Source: JBCCGR01 sp039029195
GTDB taxonomy: Bacteria; Pseudomonadota; Alphaproteobacteria; Rhizobiales; Rhizobiaceae
Assembly (NCBI GenBank): GCA_039029195.1
Contig: JBCCGR010000008.1
Span: 62,001-126,000 of the forward strand
Direction: 5' to 3'
DNA: 64,000 bases
Numbering within the stretch: the stretch's first letter is position 1; each line of letters starts with the position of its first letter. A program made the position numbers and the translations under genes. Shown piece after piece: positions 42,866 to 49,738 of the stretch. The notes under the pieces were generated by a model that searched no databases, was not told the origin of the DNA, and saw only the letters and a list, made by a program, of their open reading frames with translations.

Positions 42866-43156
42866 TCAATCAGCCGTTGGCAAACGACACAGGGTGAACG
42901 CGATTTTGCCGTCGCGGGTTTCACCCCAGCTTTCGACCCGGCTCCAATAGGCGGATTTCGGATATCGGCGGAAAAACTCTCTTGCCTTTTCCCGAGCCTC
43001 CTCGCGAGGCAGAGTGTAGCGCTCGCGTTTCAACCCATCTTCATCCTTGCGCATGACAGCAGCTCTACGCGCCTTTCGCAACGCACGGCGCTGCGCAACA
43101 ACCGTGTGAAAATCTGTGGTGCGACCCGACATACGCGGTAACCTGAAATAGACCAT
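42866..43156 (-). CDS. Small basic protein, conserved hypothetical
   Basis: 96 residues from the ATG at 43156, which has a GGGGGG run 8 bases upstream; a much longer frame to 43528 overlaps hemF and is rejected. Very rich in Arg and Lys in the first half (QRRALRKARRAAVMRKDEDGLKRERY) with a predicted helical region, then AREFFRRYPKSAYWSRVESWGETRDGKIAFTLCRLP. No domain recognised. Possibly RNA-binding by charge. Divergent from hemF and coupled to the GNAT gene. Confidence 0.6.
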   Translation of the reverse strand: MVYFRLPRMSGRTTDFHTVVAQRRALRKARRAAVMRKDEDGLKRERYTLPREEAREKAREFFRRYPKSAYWSRVESWGETRDGKIAFTLCRLPTAD

Positions 43157-43242
43157 GGTTGTAGCCCCCCGTTTTTGCCCTGAAAAAGCGTGCTGCGAGG
43201 AGCTGGTTTGAGTCAATCGAACCGGCGTTCGAGGTGTGAAAG

Positions 43243-44265
43243 ATGACACACCAGGACGGCCTCGTCGAATCGACTGCGGCGAATGGCAAAATTGAAGATG
43301 GTCCGCTAAACGACCACCTCCACCATATCTTTCGCATCTATCGGAACCTGATGATGGCAAACCGCCCCACACCACCGGCCCGCACGGGCGATCTGGATCA
43401 ATTGAAACAAAAGGCCGAACACTGGTTTCAAACCCTGCGGGATCAGATCTGCTCAAACCTTGAGGCAATTGAACAGGAAGGCGGCGTTTTGAAAACCAAA
43501 CTTCCCGCCGGCGGGTTTGTTCGCACACCGTGGAAACGCGATGATGGAAAGGGTGGCGGTGGCGTGATGTCGCTCCTGTCGGGTCGGGTGTTCGAAAAAG
43601 CCGGCGTTCATTGTTCCACCGTTTACGGCGAGTTCAGCGAAGAGTTTCGCAAACAGATCCCCGGTGCGGACGAAGACCCACGCTTCTGGGCATCAGGTAT
43701 TTCACTGATCATTCACCCGCAAAACCCCAATGTACCAGCCGTTCACATGAACACCAGAATGGTGGCGACATCGGGCCAATGGTTCGGCGGCGGCGCCGAC
43801 CTGACCCCCGTGCTTGATGCCCGTCGCACCCAGGATGACCCAGACACCATTGACTTTCACGATGCGATGAAATCGGCCTGCGACAAGCACACAATCTCTG
43901 ACTACCCGGGCTGGAAAAAGTGGTGCGACGAGTATTTCTATCTGCCGCACCGAAAGGAAATGCGAGGCGTCGGCGGCATCTTCTTCGATTATCTTCACAC
44001 GGAAGAAGCGAATGGCGGATGGGATGCAGACTTCGCGCTGGTTCAGGATGTTGGGTGTGCTTTCGACACCATCTATCCCACGCTTGTGCGCCGCAACATG
44101 GACAAGGCCTGGACGGACGAACAGCGCGAGGAACAACTCATTCGCCGCGGGCGCTATGTGGAGTTCAATCTACTCTACGACCGGGGAACCATCTTCGGGC
44201 TGAAGACGGGTGGCAATGTGGATTCGATCCTGTCGTCCATGCCGCCCGTGGTGAAATGGCCCTAA
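43243..44265 (+). CDS. hemF: Oxygen-dependent coproporphyrinogen III oxidase
   Basis: 340 residues; converts coproporphyrinogen III to protoporphyrinogen IX with O2 in haem synthesis. The full family signature KKWCDEYFYLPHRKEMRGVGGIFFD is present in sequence (about residues 225-249), as are GGGVMSLLSGRVFEKAGVH near 105 and HMNTRM near 167. The ATG at 43243 with GAGGTG upstream gives an N-terminal extension of about 35 residues relative to many homologues; an ATG at 43351 is an alternative. Stop overlaps the stop of the convergent lysozyme gene. Confidence 0.95.
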   Translation: MTHQDGLVESTAANGKIEDGPLNDHLHHIFRIYRNLMMANRPTPPARTGDLDQLKQKAEHWFQTLRDQICSNLEAIEQEGGVLKTKLPAGGFVRTPWKRDDGKGGGGVMSLLSGRVFEKAGVHCSTVYGEFSEEFRKQIPGADEDPRFWASGISLIIHPQNPNVPAVHMNTRMVATSGQWFGGGADLTPVLDARRTQDDPDTIDFHDAMKSACDKHTISDYPGWKKWCDEYFYLPHRKEMRGVGGIFFDYLHTEEANGGWDADFALVQDVGCAFDTIYPTLVRRNMDKAWTDEQREEQLIRRGRYVEFNLLYDRGTIFGLKTGGNVDSILSSMPPVVKWP

Positions 44266-44876
44266 ACCCGAAACCTCTTCAAGTGCGATTTCGAGCCGTT
44301 GAACAAATCAAGGTCAACGGCACCGCTTATCCCCGTAACCGAACCTGATTCTGAATGCTGCCAGATGGTGTATTCGGTCCAGCCTTGCGGCAGATTGGGG
44401 CTGGTAACACCATATTCCGCCACCCAGAGCGGATAATCCTCAAAGCCAGTTGGATTGCCGATCTGGGAAAAAAAGCTGGCTGTCGTGTAGAGGAACGGCT
44501 TGCCGCCCACCGCGGCTTCCACAGTTTGCAGCCAGCTTAAAGCCTCCTGAGCAATTTCTGATCCACCCGCTCCGTTGGTCTGCTCAAGGTCAAGCATGGG
44601 CAGTAAATCACCTCGCTGCGGGTTCGCCACGCTCAGAAACTGGTTCGCCTGATCTTTGCCGCTTTCTCCTCCGGTGAAAAAATGAAATCCACCGGCGATC
44701 AAACCTGCACTGCGGGCAGGCTGAATATTGTCGGTGTAATAGCTTGAATAAGAATAGGGTGTGCTGCCCTGTGTCGCTTTGATCGAAACAAAATCGATGC
44801 CATCTCCTGCGACTTCACCCCAATCTACACTGCTTTGATAATGAGAGGCGTCAATTCCATTTACAGTTTCAGACAA
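44262..44876 (-). CDS. GH25 family lysozyme-like protein
   Basis: 204 residues. GH25 fold signatures: GIDASHYQSSVDW at 7-19, FVSIKATQG near 30, AGGFHFF near 62, the catalytic pair in MLDLEQ near 94, PLWVAEYG near 149 and TIWQHS with a final VDLDLFNG. The enzyme family cuts the MurNAc-GlcNAc bond of peptidoglycan. No signal peptide is seen. The start is a TTG at 44876, six bases after a very strong GGGGAGG site; the frame extends to a GTG at 44900, which would place that site inside the gene. Composition is more AT-rich than the flanks. Could be a domesticated phage endolysin. Confidence 0.85.
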   Translation of the reverse strand: MSETVNGIDASHYQSSVDWGEVAGDGIDFVSIKATQGSTPYSYSSYYTDNIQPARSAGLIAGGFHFFTGGESGKDQANQFLSVANPQRGDLLPMLDLEQTNGAGGSEIAQEALSWLQTVEAAVGGKPFLYTTASFFSQIGNPTGFEDYPLWVAEYGVTSPNLPQGWTEYTIWQHSESGSVTGISGAVDLDLFNGSKSHLKRFRV

Positions 44877-45017
44877 ATCCAACCTCCCCAAAAAAAACAC
44901 CTCATAAAATCATTCATAATGTTTCAGGGTTTGTCTATGTGTTGAAATCTCAATTTGGAATCTGATGTGAATATATGCACACCGCCATTTGGTTCCCGTT
45001 GAAAGCGGTATTCGACT

Positions 45018-46268
45018 TTACTCGCCGCTCGAAGAAGAGATTTTTGCCAACAGCTCATCATTGGTAAGCGTGAAATCGCTTTCGATCCAGATTTGGCTGA
45101 GCCGCGTCAACTCTTCTCCGATCCCGGGTCCAGGCGCAAAGCCAAGCTCAAGTAAATCCCTTCCGGCAACCGGCAGCCCCGGCCTTTGCCACGTGCGGGC
45201 ATAATCAATTGCTGTCAGCAGGTCTTCATCAGAGAGACCTCCACGCTGTTTAGCATCCGGAAGCTGGCGACGAGCATATTCCAGCTTGCCTTTGACAATC
45301 TGGCCGTCCGCAGAACCCAAATAGAGTGCTTTGCGCAATCGGGGTGTGTCAGCCGCATCGAAAATTTCTTTTGCCTCAAGCCAGTCCATGAGATTGGTTT
45401 GGGCACGATTGGATATCTTCAACCGGCTGGCGAATGCCTCAACGCGTTCCTTTTGCGGTGGGAGCATGGCGGCCAAACGAGTGGTCAGATCAATTTCCCA
45501 ACCCTGCTCTAGTTCCGCGCGTAGGAGCGGCGCGATCAGATCAATGCCCCAGTTTTCCGATTCAGGCACAACCGCCGTCAAAACGCCGGTGGTTCGCATC
45601 CACAAGATTGCCCGGCCCGGATCGCGGGTCACCAGCAGTTTTGAAACTTCCTGCCAAATCCGTTCCACCGAAAGGCCGGTCAGACCTGACTTCAACCGGG
45701 CGCAGGCTTTTAACCCATCGGCATCCGGGCGGCCCGAACCAAAACGGGCGAAAAAGCGAAAGAAGCGAAGAATGCGCAGATAGTCCTCTGCTATGCGGGT
45801 TCCCGCATCACCGATAAAGCGAACCTGCCGATCCTCAACGTCCTGCCTGACCCCAAGGGGGTCGTGCATCTCACCATCCGCATCCACATAGAGCGCGTTG
45901 ATCGTGAAATCCCGACGCGTTGCGTCTTCTTCCCAATCGGTGCCGAACTCGACCTCGGCGTGGCGACCATCGGTTTTGACATCCCTGCGCAGGGTGGTGA
46001 TCTCGAATGATCGGCCATCGCGAACCGCAGTCACGGTGCCGTGGTCTTCGCCGGTGGGCACAGCCTTGAAGCCTGCCGCCTCAATCAGACGCGTGGTCTC
46101 GGGCGGTTTGCTTGTGGCAGCAAAGTCGATCTCATTCACCGGCAAACCGAGCAAGTAGTCCCGAACCGCGCCCCCCACAACGCGGGCTTCATGCCCATCG
46201 CAGTTGAGAGCGGTGAACAAATCCTGCAAAACCGGCAGCTGTAGCCATTCAGCCGATATTCTGCCCAT
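45018..46268 (-). CDS. cca: CCA-adding tRNA nucleotidyltransferase / poly(A) polymerase family
   Basis: 416 residues, class II nucleotidyltransferase. Head domain GGAVRDYLLGLPVNEIDFAATS near 30-52, where the usual metal-binding DxD appears as E-I-D; RRDFTINALYVDADG near 112; RRFTINA-type motif B, then the RNA-binding helices with RILRFFRFFARFG near 164. Adds or repairs the 3'-CCA of tRNAs. Overlaps the Nudix gene by 1 base in an operon DUF1285-Nudix-cca that I associate with Rhizobiales genomes. Confidence 0.9.
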   Translation of the reverse strand: MGRISAEWLQLPVLQDLFTALNCDGHEARVVGGAVRDYLLGLPVNEIDFAATSKPPETTRLIEAAGFKAVPTGEDHGTVTAVRDGRSFEITTLRRDVKTDGRHAEVEFGTDWEEDATRRDFTINALYVDADGEMHDPLGVRQDVEDRQVRFIGDAGTRIAEDYLRILRFFRFFARFGSGRPDADGLKACARLKSGLTGLSVERIWQEVSKLLVTRDPGRAILWMRTTGVLTAVVPESENWGIDLIAPLLRAELEQGWEIDLTTRLAAMLPPQKERVEAFASRLKISNRAQTNLMDWLEAKEIFDAADTPRLRKALYLGSADGQIVKGKLEYARRQLPDAKQRGGLSDEDLLTAIDYARTWQRPGLPVAGRDLLELGFAPGPGIGEELTRLSQIWIESDFTLTNDELLAKISSSSGE

Positions 46269-46927
46269 CAGGGATAAAGCCGATCCAGAACGCTCCGCAT
46301 GATTCCGGCTGTCACGCCCCAGATCATGTTGTGCGATGGTAACGGATCGTAGGGAATGCGATAAAAGTGGCGCGCCTTCCCTCCCCAGACCCGCGAATCC
46401 GTTGTGTAGCTCTCGCGGTTCATGACATGGGCAAGCGGCACTTCGAAGGCTTCCGCCACTTCATCCTCGTTGATGACCAGTTCGAATTCGGGTCGCACGA
46501 TTGCCAGAACCGGTTTGATGCGAAATCCCGATCCACTGATATAATCCGCAGAGCGGCCAAGGACTTCGATGTTCGCCTCGCCAATTCCAACTTCTTCCCA
46601 TGTCTCGCGCAAAGCGGTGGCCTCAGGTGAGGGGTCTTCAAGATCGATTTTCCCGCCTGGAAACGCCACCTGAGATCGGTGTGTCGCCAGATGATCGGCT
46701 CGACGGGTCATCAGCACTGTTGCGCCTTCAGGCCGGTCAATGACGCCCATCAGCACCGCGGCCTTCTTGAGCGTATCCTCGTCCGGTATCTGAAAATCGG
46801 AATTGAGCCGGTGATCACCAGCATCGGCACTTTGATGAAGCGGTACTGATGCACTTGCGTTTTGAAATCTCGACCTGAAATCGTCGGCCGAAAACGCGCG
46901 TTGGGTCGCCAGCAATTCGTCCGTCAT
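46268..46927 (-). CDS. Nudix CoA pyrophosphatase-like protein
   Basis: 219 residues. The Nudix region FPGGKIDLEDPSPEATALRETWEEVGIG near 90-117 has the CoA-pyrophosphatase spacing (GGKxDxxD..ALRExxEEVG), and the upstream LMTRRADHLATHRSQVAFPGG matches the NuDT7/YeaB subgroup (UPF0035). Probably hydrolyses CoA or oxidised CoA to phosphopantetheine and ADP. Shares 4 bases with the DUF1285 gene and 1 with cca. Confidence 0.88.
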   Translation of the reverse strand: MTDELLATQRAFSADDFRSRFQNASASVPLHQSADAGDHRLNSDFQIPDEDTLKKAAVLMGVIDRPEGATVLMTRRADHLATHRSQVAFPGGKIDLEDPSPEATALRETWEEVGIGEANIEVLGRSADYISGSGFRIKPVLAIVRPEFELVINEDEVAEAFEVPLAHVMNRESYTTDSRVWGGKARHFYRIPYDPLPSHNMIWGVTAGIMRSVLDRLYP

Positions 46928-47562
46928 TGCGAACTCATTTGGGAAAGTTCTGCCAGTTCATCGGCGGGCATAATCGGAAAGATTGAGCCGTTGGAACGGA
47001 CACCGAACATCGTTTTGCCGTCGATTTCCATCTCTTCGCCATAGGAAATCAGCTCATACATCACCGGTCGAGCAATCAGGGCTTCCAGCCTGCCGCGCAC
47101 ATTAAGATATGGTTTGAGACCGTCATTCTCCTTGACGATTTCAAACCGTAGCGGTGTGTCGGGACCGGCCTCCACCACATCGCCAACATTGGTTCTGAAG
47201 GTCAGAACCGGTTCACCATCGCCGTGCGACTGGTTCACCTCAACGGCCACAAAGTGGGCGTCTTCCACCCGAATGCCGATTTTCTCGACCGGCGTGACAA
47301 GGTACGTCTTGCCGTCCTCGTCCTTGCGCAGCACGGTTGAGAACAAGCGAACCAACGGCTGCCTGCCGATTGGCGTTCCCATGTAAAACCACGTGCCGTC
47401 GCGTTTGATCTCCATATCGAGATCGCCGCAAAATTCAGGCTCCCACAAATGAACCGGCGGCAATCCCTTGCCCTGTTTGTTGGCGCGTGAAATGAGCGCT
47501 TCAAGTCCGGCCACGTTTCCGGGAAGCGCAGTTGCCGCATTTTTGTCGGTGTTTTCTTTCAC
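46924..47562 (-). CDS. DUF1285 domain-containing protein
   Basis: 212 residues if started at the GTG at 47562; the frame is open to 47682, but that part looks like upstream DNA. The segment LPPVHLWEPEFCGDLDMEIKRDGTWFYMGTPIGRQPLVRLFSTVLRKDEDGKTYLVTPVEK is the DUF1285 hallmark, followed by two similar beta-rich halves. Structures of the family are PH-like; function unknown. First gene of the operon with the Nudix and cca genes, divergent from the MoxR operon. Confidence 0.82.
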   Translation of the reverse strand: MKENTDKNAATALPGNVAGLEALISRANKQGKGLPPVHLWEPEFCGDLDMEIKRDGTWFYMGTPIGRQPLVRLFSTVLRKDEDGKTYLVTPVEKIGIRVEDAHFVAVEVNQSHGDGEPVLTFRTNVGDVVEAGPDTPLRFEIVKENDGLKPYLNVRGRLEALIARPVMYELISYGEEMEIDGKTMFGVRSNGSIFPIMPADELAELSQMSSQ

Positions 47563-47784
47563 GCCTTGTCCATTGATCCAAAAAACCGGGCCGAAACCAC
47601 TGATATCAAGCCACGAGAAATTCGCAACGCCCTCACGAAATAGTGGGTGTTTTATAACATGGCACCATGTCAACATTGGCAAAACACCATATCAGGTGCA
47701 CCATGGCCTCAGCCGAATTAGGCTGGAACGGTGCACCGGGCAAACGGCCGATCGTGAATTTTGCGGAAATTGAAAGGCAACCAC

Positions 47785-48816
47785 ATGAGCGCACTTACCC
47801 CCCTTGCCAAAGATGCGAGCGACGCGGAAATCATCGCCGCCGCAGAACATGCAGTTGAGCGGGTCGGGGCGGTCAAGAAAGCGGTTTCCAAAGTCATATT
47901 TGGACAAAACTCCGTGGTGGAACAATCGCTTGTGACGCTTTTGTCCGGCGGTCATGCATTGCTTGTTGGTGTTCCAGGGCTTGCCAAAACAAAACTGGTG
48001 GACACGCTGGGCGTTGTTCTTGGGGCTGACACAAATCGCATTCAGTTCACACCAGACCTAATGCCTTCGGACATTCTGGGCGCTGAAATTCTGGAACAGG
48101 ACGACGATGGAAAACGTTCGTTCCGATTCGTCAAAGGCCCCATATTTACCCAGCTTCTGATGGCGGATGAGATCAATCGTGCGAGCCCGCGTACCCAGTC
48201 TGCCCTGTTGCAGTCCATGCAGGAATATCACGTCACAATTGCCGGGGAGCGGCATGACCTGCCTGCGCCGTTTCATGTGCTCGCCACACAGAACCCTCTG
48301 GAGCAGGAAGGCACCTACCCGCTGCCGGAAGCGCAGCTCGACCGGTTTTTGATGCAAATCAACGTCGGCTATCCCGACATTGAAACCGAGCGGCAGATCA
48401 TTCTCGACACCACAGGCGATTCTGAAGCCAGCGCCGAAAAGGCGATGGACATTGGAGAATTGCAGACCATCCAGACACTTGTCAGACAAATGCCGGTCAG
48501 CGACAGTGTTGTTGAAGCCATCCTGAATCTGGTTCGTTCGGCGCGGCCTGGAGAGGGTGGCGAATCCAGCGAGGCCAATTCCCACATTGCCTGGGGCCCA
48601 GGCCCACGCGCGAGCCAGTCGCTGATGTTGACCGTCCGTGCCCGTGCGTTGCTCGATGGTCGGCTCGCGCCTTCCATTGATGATGTTTTTGCGCTTGCCG
48701 AACCTGTATTGATGCACCGCATGGCGCTGAACTTTACCGCCCGCGCAGAAGGTCTGACCGTAAGCGATGTCATTGCGCGGCTTGTTGAGGCCCAGTCGGG
48801 CAAGGCGGGCCAATAA
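47785..48816 (+). CDS. MoxR family AAA+ ATPase
   Basis: 343 residues from the ATG at 47785 (AAAGG 7 bases upstream); the TTG-type upstream extension to 47761 is unlikely. Walker A GVPGLAKTKLVD near 63, Walker B LLMADEINRASPRTQSALLQSMQE near 130, sensor 1 VLATQNPLEQEGTYPLPEAQLDRFLM near 170, all MoxR-typical. MoxR ATPases work with VWA-domain proteins as maturation or remodelling chaperones. It heads a four-gene operon with DUF58, BatA/DUF4159 and VWA proteins; the next gene starts 4 bases after its stop. Confidence 0.93.
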   Translation: MSALTPLAKDASDAEIIAAAEHAVERVGAVKKAVSKVIFGQNSVVEQSLVTLLSGGHALLVGVPGLAKTKLVDTLGVVLGADTNRIQFTPDLMPSDILGAEILEQDDDGKRSFRFVKGPIFTQLLMADEINRASPRTQSALLQSMQEYHVTIAGERHDLPAPFHVLATQNPLEQEGTYPLPEAQLDRFLMQINVGYPDIETERQIILDTTGDSEASAEKAMDIGELQTIQTLVRQMPVSDSVVEAILNLVRSARPGEGGESSEANSHIAWGPGPRASQSLMLTVRARALLDGRLAPSIDDVFALAEPVLMHRMALNFTARAEGLTVSDVIARLVEAQSGKAGQ

Positions 48817-48820
48817 CCAT

Positions 48821-49738
48821 ATGGCGGCATCAGTCGGCGAAAGAGTTGCAACAGACATTGGCGGTGGGCCGCTCGCCCGCGCCAAGCAGCGGGCTGCACT
48901 TGTACCTGATTTGCTGATTGAAGCGAGCCGGATTGCCAACAACGTCATTTCCGGCTGGCATGGTCGGCGCAAGCGCGGCATCGGCGACAATTTTTGGCAG
49001 TTTCGACCTTATGTCGCGGGTGAGACGCTGGCAAAAATCGACTGGCGCCGATCTGCAAGGGACGATCATATCTATGTTCGCGACCGGGAGTGGGAAGCGG
49101 CGCACACCATCTGGGTGTGGGCTGATCCCTCCCAGTCGATGCTTTACAAATCCCGCATGGCGACGGTCTCCAAACAGTCGCGGGCTCACGTTCTGGCGCT
49201 AGCGCTTTGCGATTTGCTGTCACGGGGTGGAGAACGGGTTGGCTGGCCTGGCTTGTCTCGCCCCTACTCCAACCGCAATGCTGCGGAAAAGATTGCCATG
49301 GAACTGGTGGCGGCGCGGTCTGTTCATGAAAAGATGCACACGATTGATATTCGCCAACATGCGGATCTGGTGATTTTCAGCGATTTTCTGGACCCGTTGA
49401 GCGAAATTTATCGGGAAAGCCAAGTTCTGGCCCAACGCAATGTGCGTGGCCATTTCGTCCAGATTGTAGACCCTGCTGAAGAAACGTTTCCCTATGCCGG
49501 ACGGGTTGAGTTTGAAGATCCGGAGACCGGCAACAGACTTACTGCGGGTCGCGCAGAGCAGTTCAAGGCCGATTATTCGCGGCGCTTCCAGTCCAGGAAG
49601 GATGAACTGAAGCAACACGCGCAACGTATGGGTTGGACCCACATCGTTCACCACACGGATCGACCTGCATCGGAGGCACTCGTTGCCCTGCACGCAGTGC
49701 TATCCGGCAACTTCACGTTCAAGGGGGGTGGCCAATGA
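48821..49738 (+). CDS. DUF58 domain-containing protein
   Basis: 305 residues from the ATG at 48821. DUF58 hallmark GIGDNFWQFRPYVAGETLAKIDWRRSARDDHIYVRDREWE spans about 55-95. A VWA-like MIDAS motif WADPSQSM (DxSxS) follows near 105. No membrane segment. In bacteria DUF58 proteins nearly always follow MoxR and are thought to be its partners. Its stop overlaps the ATG of the next gene (ATGA), so translation is coupled. Confidence 0.9.
   Translation: MAASVGERVATDIGGGPLARAKQRAALVPDLLIEASRIANNVISGWHGRRKRGIGDNFWQFRPYVAGETLAKIDWRRSARDDHIYVRDREWEAAHTIWVWADPSQSMLYKSRMATVSKQSRAHVLALALCDLLSRGGERVGWPGLSRPYSNRNAAEKIAMELVAARSVHEKMHTIDIRQHADLVIFSDFLDPLSEIYRESQVLAQRNVRGHFVQIVDPAEETFPYAGRVEFEDPETGNRLTAGRAEQFKADYSRRFQSRKDELKQHAQRMGWTHIVHHTDRPASEALVALHAVLSGNFTFKGGGQ

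Noticed and set aside
43208..43221. FNR-like TTGAG-N4-TCGAA in the hemF promoter region
   Set aside because: Matches only part of TTGAT-N4-ATCAA. hemF would be an odd target for activation without oxygen, and the match could be chance.
42866..43528. Long 220-codon version of the small basic protein gene
   Set aside because: Its first 124 codons are antisense to hemF and its promoter; the ATG at 43156 with a G-rich ribosome site gives a sensible 96-residue protein.
48058..48990. 310-codon minus-strand open frame opposite the MoxR gene
   Set aside because: Antisense shadow of the MoxR and DUF58 coding sequence; low-complexity and without a motif.
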